Origin: Sphingobium amiense
GTDB taxonomy: Bacteria; Pseudomonadota; Alphaproteobacteria; Sphingomonadales; Sphingomonadaceae
Length of the DNA: 64,000 bases
Direction of reading: 5' to 3'
NCBI RefSeq assembly: GCF_003967075.1
Contig: NZ_AP018666.1
Span: forward strand, 62,001-126,000
The notes under the pieces are model-generated. The model was not told the origin of the DNA. It made no database searches and was given only the letters and a program-made list of their open reading frames with translations. The first letter of the stretch is position 1; each line of letters starts with the position of its first letter. The position numbers and the translations under genes were made by a program. Positions 17,432 through 26,105 of the stretch are shown piece by piece.

Positions 17432-19267
17432 TCATTTTCCGTGGAGGTCGTAGTAGGACTGAATTTTCGCCTGGATGTCCGTCATCGTCTGGACTTCGTC
17501 AGGCAGCTTCGCCGCATCCATGAAGTCCGCATACACCTCGGTGAAATTCATGACGGAGAGGTCGAGGCGGGCAAATTCGTCGACGGTGAAGCCCTGACAC
17601 GTTTCCTTTTTGGCGCTCCCCCAAGGCTTGCCGAGCTGTGGCCGGCCCTGTTCCTGAAGCACGCGGCTGAGCTTGCTTTCAAAGCAGCAATAGGCGGTCC
17701 GCTTCGTTGTGCAGATGCCGAGGATCTTCGATGAGCAATAGGTTCCGAGATTGTGGCACAGACCCATCCGATCCTTGATGTCGAGCTTCATCTCGTCCTG
17801 CGAACAAGCGAACAGGGTCAGGAAGGGCGTCGCCAACGCGGCGATCGCCGCAGGCCCGCCGGCCAGTGCGGCTGCGCCTGCACCGACCGTCAGCAGGCCT
17901 GACGTTTTGCCGGCGCAGCAGTTGATGAGCCCGAACACCGGCTTGTGACAGGTCTCGCGATTGCCCTTGAAGACCGTGAAATTGGTCTCGTCGAACTCCT
18001 CACCGGCCTGGTCGATCGAATGCAAGGCGACGAGCGCATCCTTGAATTCGGTCGACGCCTCGCGAACGATCGGCTCGCAATCACCGTTGATGCAGTAGAC
18101 ATCGTCGCCGCAAATATATTGCGGTGCGTCGCTGGTCCCACTCAAGGGCGTCGGGCATTTATAAACCCGGTTTTCGACCTGACATGCGCCGCCGTTCGGT
18201 TCGTCATCAAGGCATTCGGTCCGCAAATAGGTGCAGGCCCGATTGCTCTCGAGGTCGCCGCAGTCGCTGGCGGGAGTCAGCGTGTGGCAGGTGAAGTCTC
18301 TTTTCCACGCCCAGCATGCCTGGGTTATCGGCACCCCATTGATGACGCGGGTCTCCGGGCCCTCGGTGCAAATCTCCCCCGCAGGATCGGCCATGCACAT
18401 GGCATCCGCTGTAAGAGGTCCACAGCCGTCGGCCCTCTTGACGGTGACCTGCGTGTCGGTCGTTTTGGCATGCCAATCCCGTCCGGTAATCGGGCTAGGG
18501 AGGAAGGCAATTCCCGTCAGGTCCTGGGAGCAAACATATTCGGTGGCGTTGTAATCGTCGCAAAATTTGTTCGTCGAAACGCCGTAGATGCGATGGGCGG
18601 CGCACGCCTGCATCACCACGCCAGTCGGACGGCATGTCCCGGCCGTTATATGCGGCGCCATCGAATCGTACCGTGCGAACGGGGTGCCGTAGGCGCTGTT
18701 GGGAACCACAAAGAATTTGAAGGCGTCGACCGTCGTCGTCTCCGGCACCATCGTGATCGAGCAGGAGCGCGGCTGGTCCTCGATCTTCGTGCCCTGATTG
18801 CAGGTCGCTTCGTAGTAGCCTGCGTTCCCAACCGCCGGTGGCAACGGCACACAAGACCCGCCACCGCCGCTATAATCTTCACCGGCCAGATAGGTGGATG
18901 GATCGTTCTCAACCGACGTCGCCCTCTGCGTGGCCGCCAAGATCTCCGAATTGCTGAACGTCGCGCGCGTCCGATCGGCGTCCGTCGTGATGCGATATTG
19001 CTCGTTCGAGGACTTCGCCGATTGACCGGCCGCCTCAAGTCGCTCGGGATCGTCGAAATAGGAACCTTCGGGCAGGCTCGGGCCGGAATAGCCGGGGACC
19101 GCTGCCGCCTGGGCGTCACTCGACGGTACGAGCGTCGGATCGTTGCGCTTCTGGGTGCCGAGCTCCTTGCCCTGCTCCCGCGCCTCCTCGACGGTCGTTT
19201 GCGCCAGCGCCGGCGTTACGACCATCAGCGCGACAACGAGCGCAGCCGAGGCGGGGATCGACCTCAC
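17432..19267 (-). CDS. traN: F-type mating-pair stabilisation protein TraN
   Basis: 611-aa Cys-rich outer-membrane protein that stabilises mating pairs and contacts the recipient surface. It has a signal peptide (AALVVALMVVTPALAQ), a long extracellular mid-region and the Cys-dense C-terminal TraN signature (INCCAGKTSG, LFACSQDEMKLDI, GLCHNLGTYCSSKILGICTT). The variable middle would determine receptor preference. It overlaps trbC by 4 bp; a gap of about 65 bp separates it from the small gene downstream. Confidence 0.95.
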   Translation of the reverse strand: MRSIPASAALVVALMVVTPALAQTTVEEAREQGKELGTQKRNDPTLVPSSDAQAAAVPGYSGPSLPEGSYFDDPERLEAAGQSAKSSNEQYRITTDADRTRATFSNSEILAATQRATSVENDPSTYLAGEDYSGGGGSCVPLPPAVGNAGYYEATCNQGTKIEDQPRSCSITMVPETTTVDAFKFFVVPNSAYGTPFARYDSMAPHITAGTCRPTGVVMQACAAHRIYGVSTNKFCDDYNATEYVCSQDLTGIAFLPSPITGRDWHAKTTDTQVTVKRADGCGPLTADAMCMADPAGEICTEGPETRVINGVPITQACWAWKRDFTCHTLTPASDCGDLESNRACTYLRTECLDDEPNGGACQVENRVYKCPTPLSGTSDAPQYICGDDVYCINGDCEPIVREASTEFKDALVALHSIDQAGEEFDETNFTVFKGNRETCHKPVFGLINCCAGKTSGLLTVGAGAAALAGGPAAIAALATPFLTLFACSQDEMKLDIKDRMGLCHNLGTYCSSKILGICTTKRTAYCCFESKLSRVLQEQGRPQLGKPWGSAKKETCQGFTVDEFARLDLSVMNFTEVYADFMDAAKLPDEVQTMTDIQAKIQSYYDLHGK

Positions 19268-20010
19268 CGATTGACCTTGCGCATGTTGGAGAGCCCAACG
19301 GCGGCGACGCGGGCACCCGGGCCATTCCCCTCGGCAAACTGCTCGAGCGCATATTCAACCGAGACGTTGCCAATGAGACGGTCGTGGGGCGGAACCTTGG
19401 TCTGGCACGAGAAACCGGCGCAAAGGTCGAAATCGGACGAGACGGCGATATAGGTCGGAACAGCTTGGACGTCGAAAGCGCGGAAGAGGCGCGGATCAAT
19501 ACCGACATTGGCGAAATCGTCCTGCCGGGTCACGATCTTCCCGAGGGCGGACGAAAACTCCTTCATCGAATTGTTCGGAAAGCCCCGGAAGACGACCACA
19601 CCGCCCGCGCGCGCGGTATCGCCGATCAATTGCTTGAGCGCCTGTGGCGGCATCGACAGGCTGGCAAACACTATGAACTGGGGTGCTTCGCCCTTCCCCA
19701 CCGTCGCGTTCGACGCGGCGCCCGCTACGATTTCGTCGAAGTCGACCGGACCAGCGGGCCCCTTGGGCAGATCGGTCTTCGCAACGCGCTGCATGTTGGC
19801 CATGCCACCGTCATTCACATTGGCCGCCTCCTCGCGGAACGCATCACCCCTGTCCTTCACCTGATTGACGAACGCCTCGGCATCAGCCTGAAGCTCGGCT
19901 GAGCGCTTCTTGATCGCCTGAACGTCGATCCCATCGACGCTCTGCGCAAGCACCGCCGATATGCTGGCGATGCCGAGAACAGCAGTAGAAGCCCAAAGAT
20001 ATCCGCGCAT
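19264..20010 (-). CDS. trbC: F-type pilus assembly protein TrbC
   Basis: 248-aa periplasmic protein with a signal sequence (MRGYLWASTAVLGIASISAV) and the TrbC_Ftype thioredoxin-like domain in the C-terminal half (APQFIVFASLSMPPQALKQL, GGVVVFRGFPNNSMKEF, AVPTYIAVSSDFDLC). In F, TrbC is needed for pilus assembly. Overlaps traN by 4 bp and follows traU by 12 bp. Confidence 0.92.
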   Translation of the reverse strand: MRGYLWASTAVLGIASISAVLAQSVDGIDVQAIKKRSAELQADAEAFVNQVKDRGDAFREEAANVNDGGMANMQRVAKTDLPKGPAGPVDFDEIVAGAASNATVGKGEAPQFIVFASLSMPPQALKQLIGDTARAGGVVVFRGFPNNSMKEFSSALGKIVTRQDDFANVGIDPRLFRAFDVQAVPTYIAVSSDFDLCAGFSCQTKVPPHDRLIGNVSVEYALEQFAEGNGPGARVAAVGLSNMRKVNR

Positions 20011-20022
20011 CGAAAGGCCCCC

Positions 20023-21045
20023 CTAGAGAACGCAGCAGTTGCGTTTGCGCCAGACCAGGTAGCCCATGTCCTCGCCACCGGCGGGATAGGCGCGGCCTGC
20101 GTCGGGCGGCATGGTGGATGCCCCGATCGCGGAGCAAGCGAAGCGACCGCTCACGGTCGGGATCGGATTGACCATCTGAAAGCGGTATTGCTGCTTCCGC
20201 ATGATCGGCATGAGGTACTTCTTGCAGAGGCCCGCCGACCCCATCGTTCCCCACGCCAGCGCCTCGCGGTGCATCTTGTACGCAAAGCGCGACAGCGCGA
20301 GCCGCGAGGACTGAACGTGGCCGATCGACGACGGCACGTTTCCATTGAGCGGATACATGCTGCCCTGGCAGCCAGCGCACCAGAATAGCGGATCGAGCGG
20401 CAAATGGGCGGTGCCGGCGATGCAGTCTCCGGCGCAGGCAACCTGGGCGATCGGATTGGCAAAAACGATGGCTTCCGGGTTGATAAGTGCTGTCAGCGAG
20501 TCGTCCTGCCAGAGCGGGTCGATCTCGGTCATGTACGCGATATCGAAACTTGCCTGCTCGAAGCAGACGAAGTCGGTCAGGATTTCCATCCAGTAGAGGA
20601 GCGGGTACACATACCAATGGACGTGCCATTTGGCCGTGCTCTGGGAGCGGCCGCCCACCATCGACGGGCCGGCCAAATAGCCCTGTCCGATGTCGAAGCC
20701 GGGTGCGATGCGGATACCACCAAGGTTCGGAAAGCACCAAGGCTTCATGGTCACGTCCGCGAGGCGCGCTGGTTCCCAGAAACCGACGGAGATACCGATC
20801 CGAGGAATGGGGCTGCCGCAGGCGCAAATAGGCGAAGCCGGATTGGCTGTATCCGGCCGGCCGCTCGGCCAGATCTTGAGGCCGCCCACCGACAGCGGGA
20901 AGAGGCACGACCAACAGACATCGGTGATCGGGTTGACGAACTTCCCGTGACAGGTCGGTCCCGCGGCCTGAGCGCTCGGCGCGAGAATGAAGGCGGCGAT
21001 CATCGTCAGGAGGAGCCGCAGAGCCCATCGCGCGCTATGCATCAT
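20023..21045 (-). CDS. traU: F-type conjugal transfer protein TraU
   Basis: 340-aa exported protein required for DNA transfer in F-type systems. Signal peptide (WALRLLLTMIAAFILAPSAQ) and family motifs with many Cys: ITDVCWSCLFPLSVGG, ICACGSPIPRIGISVGFWEP, LFWCAGCQGSMYPLNG. Start placed at ATG 21045, directly after GGGGAGGAGCA; the longer upstream frame is out-of-frame shadow of the preceding genes. Overlaps the preceding small membrane gene by 4 bp. Confidence 0.95.
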   Translation of the reverse strand: MMHSARWALRLLLTMIAAFILAPSAQAAGPTCHGKFVNPITDVCWSCLFPLSVGGLKIWPSGRPDTANPASPICACGSPIPRIGISVGFWEPARLADVTMKPWCFPNLGGIRIAPGFDIGQGYLAGPSMVGGRSQSTAKWHVHWYVYPLLYWMEILTDFVCFEQASFDIAYMTEIDPLWQDDSLTALINPEAIVFANPIAQVACAGDCIAGTAHLPLDPLFWCAGCQGSMYPLNGNVPSSIGHVQSSRLALSRFAYKMHREALAWGTMGSAGLCKKYLMPIMRKQQYRFQMVNPIPTVSGRFACSAIGASTMPPDAGRAYPAGGEDMGYLVWRKRNCCVL

Positions 21046-21311
21046 TGCTCCTCCCCGCTTGCTTCCAGAAATGAGGTGTCGGCGCGATGCTTCCGCGCGA
21101 GGTAGACGGCGGTCGTGCAGATATTGGCAAGCAGAAGTACTGCGATCGCGCATGGCGCCGCCCGCCCGAAGGCGAGCGATAGCGGCTGCAGGCCAATAAT
21201 CGCGGCGCCGAGCATCAGACAAAGCATCTGCCAAATCAGGCGCAGACGTCGCAGCGCGCCGGTCTCGGGGGCCGCCATCGGCGTGCGAAGCATGTCTAGC
21301 CAAGGTGGCAT
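21042..21311 (-). CDS. small two-helix membrane protein in the tra operon
   Basis: 89-aa protein starting at ATG 21311, whose first base is the last base of the traW stop (TGATG). Two hydrophobic segments (LIWQMLCLMLGAAIIGLQPL; PCAIAVLLLANICTTAVYLA) flank a short loop, with a basic then acidic tail. It is coupled to traU by a 4-bp overlap. Position and coupling argue it is a real pilus-system component, but I cannot assign it to a named Tra family. Confidence 0.65.
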   Translation of the reverse strand: MPPWLDMLRTPMAAPETGALRRLRLIWQMLCLMLGAAIIGLQPLSLAFGRAAPCAIAVLLLANICTTAVYLARKHRADTSFLEASGEEQ

Positions 21312-21967
21312 CAGCCTGTTTTTCCGGGCTTGAGCGCGACTTCGGACACGCGCATCACCCTGCCGGCCTGGGTGACGATTGCCGGTGTGTGCTCGATGCC
21401 GAACCGGGTCGTGAGCTTGCCTGCCTGGTCGAAATAGAAACGCCGCTTTTTCGCGGTCATCAGCTCGACCGGCGAGCCATTGACCAGGATGATCTTGGCC
21501 TTGATGTCGGAGTAATGCTCGATGGCCCACGCCGTCTGCGCGGGGTCGTCACCATCGATGAAGACGAGGTCCTGTCGGACCGAGACGAAGTCGAGCGGAT
21601 TGATACGCTGGCCGGCCGCGGCGATCAGGTTTCCTTTCTGATCGCGAATGTCGCGCTCCATCATGACCGAAGGATCGAAGTCCCAGCTTCGGGCCGCTCG
21701 CGCCGCGGTTATCCCCGCCACGGGATCAGGACGCCGAACCTTCGCCTCGACGCGCTTGGCAAACATCTCATTGGTGCGCGCGAGTTCGCCACTCGCCTCG
21801 GCCCTGCGCAGTCGGGCTTCGATCGTCGAAAGCAGATCCGGCTCGATCACCGGAAATGCCTGTGCCGCCTGGCCATAATCCTTCGCTTCCGACCGCATCG
21901 GGGGAAAGACGAGCGCCGCGCCTAGCGCCGCAACCGCGCACACGCAGCTCGTGACAAGCATCCTCAT
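21311..21967 (-). CDS. traW: F-type pilus assembly protein TraW
   Basis: 218-aa exported protein with signal sequence (MRMLVTSCVCAVAALGAALV) and the TraW pattern: PVIEPDLLSTIEARLRRAE near the N-terminus, then AARSWDFDPSVMMERDIRDQ and FIDGDDPAQTAWA in the C-terminal domain. TraW acts with TraF, TraH and TrbC in pilus extension. Start set at ATG 21967 by the AGGGGAG site. Overlaps the signal-peptidase gene by 4 bp. Confidence 0.92.
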   Translation of the reverse strand: MRMLVTSCVCAVAALGAALVFPPMRSEAKDYGQAAQAFPVIEPDLLSTIEARLRRAEASGELARTNEMFAKRVEAKVRRPDPVAGITAARAARSWDFDPSVMMERDIRDQKGNLIAAAGQRINPLDFVSVRQDLVFIDGDDPAQTAWAIEHYSDIKAKIILVNGSPVELMTAKKRRFYFDQAGKLTTRFGIEHTPAIVTQAGRVMRVSEVALKPGKTG

Positions 21968-22500
21968 AGGATTGGCTCCCCTGTCCCAATGATCTGGCGC
22001 CCGCAGACGAAGCCAATTTCGCCGTAACGGCTGTCGAAGCCGTCCTTGTGAGGCGTCGCCGCGAAATAGCATCCGGCCGGCACCCGTCCGGTGGCGCCAG
22101 GAGTCAGCGGCTCGCCGAAGCGTGTGAAGGGCTTCATCTGCGCGACCGGGTGACCATTCACGGCGACCGTCCGGCCGATATGGCTGATGATGTCGCCGGG
22201 CACGCCGTAGGCGATCTTCCCGAACATCTGTGGCTTCGCGCCGAAATGGCGGCGGAGGAGCTCGCCGGGCGGCGGATCGAAGAACACATAGTCGCCGCGT
22301 GCCGGCAGCTTGTGGCGCTGGATGAGAAACGCCCAATTCGGGAGCGAGTCCGTCGTGTTGATCAAAAGGGCGTGGCCATCACGCCATTCGCCGATCGCGC
22401 CGAAGCCAAGCGTCCCGGCGACGGCCACCGCCAGCATCCCCCACATGCGCGTGCGGGGACGCCAACGCAGGGCTTCCACCCTATTGGCCGCCGTTGCCAT
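21964..22500 (-). CDS. S26 signal peptidase of conjugation (TraF/TrhF type)
   Basis: 178-aa membrane-anchored serine peptidase. One N-terminal helix (MWGMLAVAVAGTLGFGAIGE) is followed by the catalytic Ser region (TDSLPNWAFLIQRHKLPARG) and the Lys region (MFGKIAYGVPGDIISHIGRT), then a final Cys/Gly block (ATPHKDGFDSRYGEIGFVCG). It probably matures propilin or another tra precursor, as TrhF/TraF peptidases do. Start ATG 22500 has a GGAGGA site and overlaps the end of trbI by 20 bp. Confidence 0.88.
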   Translation of the reverse strand: MATAANRVEALRWRPRTRMWGMLAVAVAGTLGFGAIGEWRDGHALLINTTDSLPNWAFLIQRHKLPARGDYVFFDPPPGELLRRHFGAKPQMFGKIAYGVPGDIISHIGRTVAVNGHPVAQMKPFTRFGEPLTPGATGRVPAGCYFAATPHKDGFDSRYGEIGFVCGRQIIGTGEPIL

Positions 22501-23155
22501 CAGGTCCTCCGAACGTCGAGACGGACGCACCGGGAATCTGCGGCGGGATTGGCTGGGCCGGAAAAGCCTGGCCCGCGGGCACCTGAGGGCTGGCGCCGGG
22601 GACGCCAGCCATCGGATCGATGGTTGCCCCCGGCGCCGCCAGCGGTGCTGCACGCGAGGCGGCCAGCGCCGATTGGGCAGCCGAGAGCTCCTGCATCCGC
22701 TGCAATTCCTCGACGGACATACGCTTGGGTTCGGGAACGCCCGAGGCAAAGACCGCCATTTTCAGGCTGTCGGTGATGTCCGGCACGTTCTTGGTGAGCA
22801 CGGCTTCACCGACAAGCACGATCTGGCCGTCTTGGCTCCTGCGCTGCAGTTCCTTGTCGAGCGAGGACATGAACGCCTGCATCTCGGCGCGCACGCGGTC
22901 GGGCGGCGAGCCTGAGAAGCGCTGTGCCTCGACATAGTCGCCGACCAGCGCCGACAACCGTGCCGAAACGATATGGTCTTGTTTCGACTGGGTCAGTGCC
23001 CGCGTCACCCACATTCCCCAGATGATCGCAGCGACGAGCAGCAACAGGATCAGCATCTGGACGCGCGTGAAGCCGCCAAAACCGACCCTGCGCTTCGCTG
23101 CTCGGGTCTCAGGCGCGGAAGGGGGAGGAAGGTCGAGTTGGGGTTGGTCAGCCAT
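22481..23155 (-). CDS. trbI: F-type conjugal transfer protein TrbI
   Basis: 224-aa inner-membrane protein with one helix (RVQMLILLLLVAAIIWGMWV) and a periplasmic domain of the TrbI_Ftype kind (DGQIVLVGEAVLTKNVPDIT). The tail is Pro/Ala/Gly-rich and probably disordered. In F, TrbI affects pilus retraction and length. Start at ATG 23155 preceded by GGGAG; it overlaps the upstream small membrane gene by 8 bp. Confidence 0.88.
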   Translation of the reverse strand: MADQPQLDLPPPSAPETRAAKRRVGFGGFTRVQMLILLLLVAAIIWGMWVTRALTQSKQDHIVSARLSALVGDYVEAQRFSGSPPDRVRAEMQAFMSSLDKELQRRSQDGQIVLVGEAVLTKNVPDITDSLKMAVFASGVPEPKRMSVEELQRMQELSAAQSALAASRAAPLAAPGATIDPMAGVPGASPQVPAGQAFPAQPIPPQIPGASVSTFGGPDGNGGQ

Positions 23156-23507
23156 GAGGCGGAACTCCCTCATCCGCACGCTGCGGAAGGATGCGATTGG
23201 CGCGAAGAGCGACGACGGCGGTGGAAAGGATCATGTGCGCGATCGCGAACATGTTGAGGAAGGCGGCGGTGCGCGCCGGGTCCGCGGCAACGTAGCGCGT
23301 CGTGAAATTATTGAGCTGATGGACGAAACCATCGAACGAGAAGCCGCCGATCGCGAGGAAGAAGAGGCAGAAGAGGCCCCAGGTGATGAGCATCGTCGAC
23401 GCGACAAAGCCGAGCCCATGCAGCAGGAAATGAAGCATGGTCTGCCATTCATGGCGCGTGAACCCGATGTATCGCCGGGCGGTGGTCGGGACCGGATGCG
23501 TCGCCAT
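23148..23507 (-). CDS. tra-operon membrane protein of unknown family (119 aa)
   Basis: 119-aa protein with two clear hydrophobic segments (FLLHGLGFVASTMLITWGLF running into LFFLAIGGF, and FLNMFAIAHMILSTAVVALR). Lies between traC and trbI, overlapping trbI, with CAGGG just before the ATG. F has no obvious counterpart at this place; I infer an accessory inner-membrane pilus component. Confidence 0.65.
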   Translation of the reverse strand: MATHPVPTTARRYIGFTRHEWQTMLHFLLHGLGFVASTMLITWGLFCLFFLAIGGFSFDGFVHQLNNFTTRYVAADPARTAAFLNMFAIAHMILSTAVVALRANRILPQRADEGVPPHG

Positions 23508-23512
23508 CCCTG

Positions 23513-26104
23513 CTACTCCGCCGCGATCGCGATCTCGTCCTCCGGGACGAGATTGCTGACCCACTTTTCGGGATTGTTCGGAAACGCGATCCGCTCGATC
23601 GCCTCGTCCATGCTGAGGCCCTCGGCGATCAGAGCGTCGATCGCCGCAAAAGTCTTCGGACTCGAGGAGAACAGCGCTGCGGAATAGGGGTCGAGGACCA
23701 GGCGGCCGACAGCGAGGGTGTCGGGCCCTTTGATCATGATGTCCGAATATTCGAAGCCGTTGCGCTTCAAGGATCGCAACAGCGCATCGGTGTGATCGTC
23801 CATCTCGAAGCGGTCATGCTTCTTGAAGTCTGCGATCGTCTCCGGCTTTTGCTGGAGGATCACGAACCAGTCGGAATTTTCGAGCGCCGCGACCGATCCG
23901 GCCGATTTGTAATAGTCGTTCAGCGATTGCGTCGCCGTGACCAGCGATGCGCCATATTTCCGGCAGGTACGCGCGTAGGTCTCGATGAAATCGGCCATCG
24001 CCCCGCCGCGGAGCATCTGCCATGCTTCGTCGAGGAGTAGCGCTTTCGGGATCGAACGATCCAGCTTGCGCATCATCTGCTGCGACATGAACATGATCGC
24101 CGTCAGGACGACGCTGCGCAGCTCCTCACGGGCAGACAGATCGGAGAGCTCGAAGACCGTGAGCTGGGCCGAAAGTTCGAACGAGACCTCGCCCTGAAAG
24201 AAGCGGCCGTAGGTGCCGCCCGACGAGAAGGGCCGCATCGCGATCGCAAGGTTCGCGGCCAGCCCGTTTCCGGTTGCCTCGAGCGCCTCGATGACAAGAT
24301 CGATCGAGCCGCGGCTGCCGTGCGCCTCCCAGACCTGGTTCACGGCACCGTCGATCAGCCCGCGCTCGGTGTCGTCGAGCAGGTTGATATGCCGGGACAT
24401 CTGATTGATGATGGCCTTCAGCATTGCCATGCAGTCGAGGAGATAGTCCTCGTCTTCGGCGGCCTGGGCCTCGTCGATCATCGAGAAGGGATTGAGACAG
24501 AAGCCCGAGCTCATGGTGAACTCGACAAAGGCGCCGCCCTGAAGTTTGGCCGAATGCTCGAACGAACGCCCGTCGTCGATCACGACCACTCGCGCGCCGG
24601 CACCGCAGAGCGAGCCGCATAATTCCTGCAGCGCGACCGACTTGCCGGAGCCCGATTTGCCGAACACGGCGACGTTGTGATTGCCGGCGGCATTCTCGAA
24701 GGGGCTCCAGAAGAAGGGCTGTCCGCGCCGGCCGATCAGCAGCAGGTGGGGAATGCTTCCGCCGAGATATTCCCCCTGCAGCGGCGCGAGATTTGCGGCC
24801 GTCGTCGTGAGCAGAGTGCGCATCCGCTTCATGCGCTCGAGATCCTTTGACAGGCCATTGGCCATCGTCATGGGCATCGCGCACAACAGACCCATCACCT
24901 GCAGGTAGCGGTCATCGAGAAGATCCCAGCCCGCCGCACGGTAGACCGACTTCAGCACTCGCTCGTTGCTGTCGCCCTGCCCTTTCGGCGAGAACGACGT
25001 GACGCTGAAGAACACGCGCACGAGCTTCCTGCCCTGCCGGATCTCTTCATTGACGTGTCGCCACTCCTGCGACTGCTCGCGGAGCTGCGGCAGGAAGCGG
25101 GACGATTTGGAATCGGCCAGGCTGGTCGTTCGCATGAACTTGTAGCTGGCCTTGTTGGTCGACGCCTGCGGGTCCGGGAACTCGATGCACAGGTTGGTCG
25201 ATACGGGGCATGGCATGCGCAGCTTGTCGGTAAAGATGTCGCCGATCAGCCGGGTTACGTCCCATGGCGCCCAGCGCGTGGGCAGGTTGCGCACCGAGAA
25301 GGAGCGCACATCGAACACGTCGGGGTAGATCTCCCCGATCTCCGGCGCGCCCTTCAGCGTTTTTCCGGTCGGCCGGAAGCGCTCGGTCCGCAGCAACATG
25401 CGGTCCGGCTCGATATGCAGCTCGATATCCCTTCGGATCGCCTGATCGGCGATCGGGTCGAGAGGGTTGTAGCTCACCGCATCGTCGCCAGCGGCGGTGG
25501 TCGGCGACGTGATATCGTCGATCCAGCCGATGAGCGCGACCGGGTCCATCTTGCGGGCGGATACGTTCACCGATTGAAGAGCCGAGATCAGCCCGTCCAT
25601 GAGCGATACGATCTGCTCGATCGTGATGTTTGAGGACTCCGGCGTCGAGTAGGATATCGCGACCCGATGATGGCGAAGGCAAAACGGCGCGTCGGCTGAA
25701 AGCGAATTCCAGACGCCGTCCGTCAGGAAGTCGACCCGGTGCTTGGCCATCCGTTCGTAAACGCCGCGCGCCGAGTAGCGGGGCAGATACCATTTCGAGA
25801 GCTGCTCGCCGATGCGCGGCGACATCCATTGGTGAATCTGAAGGCAGCCGGGCGCGGGAATGCCTTCGGACAGGAACTGCGCCAGGATCTCACCCGTCCG
25901 CTCGTCCGCGCCGACCAGCGGCGCGGCCTCGATCACGAAGCCGCGCGAGGCGCTATTGTAGAAGATACCGGTCTTCGGGTCGAAGCTTCGATAAGGGAGC
26001 CAATGCGCAAGCATCGGGACCACCAGGTCCGGCCGCTGGGTGTCCGGTCGCTTGCTGTCGCCGAAGATACCGGACAGCAACTCATCGAGGAAGCCGCTCG
26101 CCAT
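23513..26104 (-). CDS. traC: T4SS assembly ATPase TraC (VirB4 family)
   Basis: 863-aa cytoplasmic/membrane-associated ATPase that energises pilus assembly. N-terminal TraC_F/VirB4 domain (MLAHWLPYRSFDPKTGIFYN), Walker A AVFGKSGSGKSVAL near residue 475, Walker B IPKALLLDEAWQML near 690, followed by SLVTATQSLNDYY. Full family length. traV ends 2 bp upstream and the next gene begins 6 bp after the stop. Confidence 0.96.
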   Translation of the reverse strand: MASGFLDELLSGIFGDSKRPDTQRPDLVVPMLAHWLPYRSFDPKTGIFYNSASRGFVIEAAPLVGADERTGEILAQFLSEGIPAPGCLQIHQWMSPRIGEQLSKWYLPRYSARGVYERMAKHRVDFLTDGVWNSLSADAPFCLRHHRVAISYSTPESSNITIEQIVSLMDGLISALQSVNVSARKMDPVALIGWIDDITSPTTAAGDDAVSYNPLDPIADQAIRRDIELHIEPDRMLLRTERFRPTGKTLKGAPEIGEIYPDVFDVRSFSVRNLPTRWAPWDVTRLIGDIFTDKLRMPCPVSTNLCIEFPDPQASTNKASYKFMRTTSLADSKSSRFLPQLREQSQEWRHVNEEIRQGRKLVRVFFSVTSFSPKGQGDSNERVLKSVYRAAGWDLLDDRYLQVMGLLCAMPMTMANGLSKDLERMKRMRTLLTTTAANLAPLQGEYLGGSIPHLLLIGRRGQPFFWSPFENAAGNHNVAVFGKSGSGKSVALQELCGSLCGAGARVVVIDDGRSFEHSAKLQGGAFVEFTMSSGFCLNPFSMIDEAQAAEDEDYLLDCMAMLKAIINQMSRHINLLDDTERGLIDGAVNQVWEAHGSRGSIDLVIEALEATGNGLAANLAIAMRPFSSGGTYGRFFQGEVSFELSAQLTVFELSDLSAREELRSVVLTAIMFMSQQMMRKLDRSIPKALLLDEAWQMLRGGAMADFIETYARTCRKYGASLVTATQSLNDYYKSAGSVAALENSDWFVILQQKPETIADFKKHDRFEMDDHTDALLRSLKRNGFEYSDIMIKGPDTLAVGRLVLDPYSAALFSSSPKTFAAIDALIAEGLSMDEAIERIAFPNNPEKWVSNLVPEDEIAIAAE

Positions 26105-26105
26105 C

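Noticed and set aside
17945..19453. 502-aa open frame on the plus strand opposite traN
   Set aside because: Shadow frame; traN on the other strand has signal peptide, Cys pattern and operon context.
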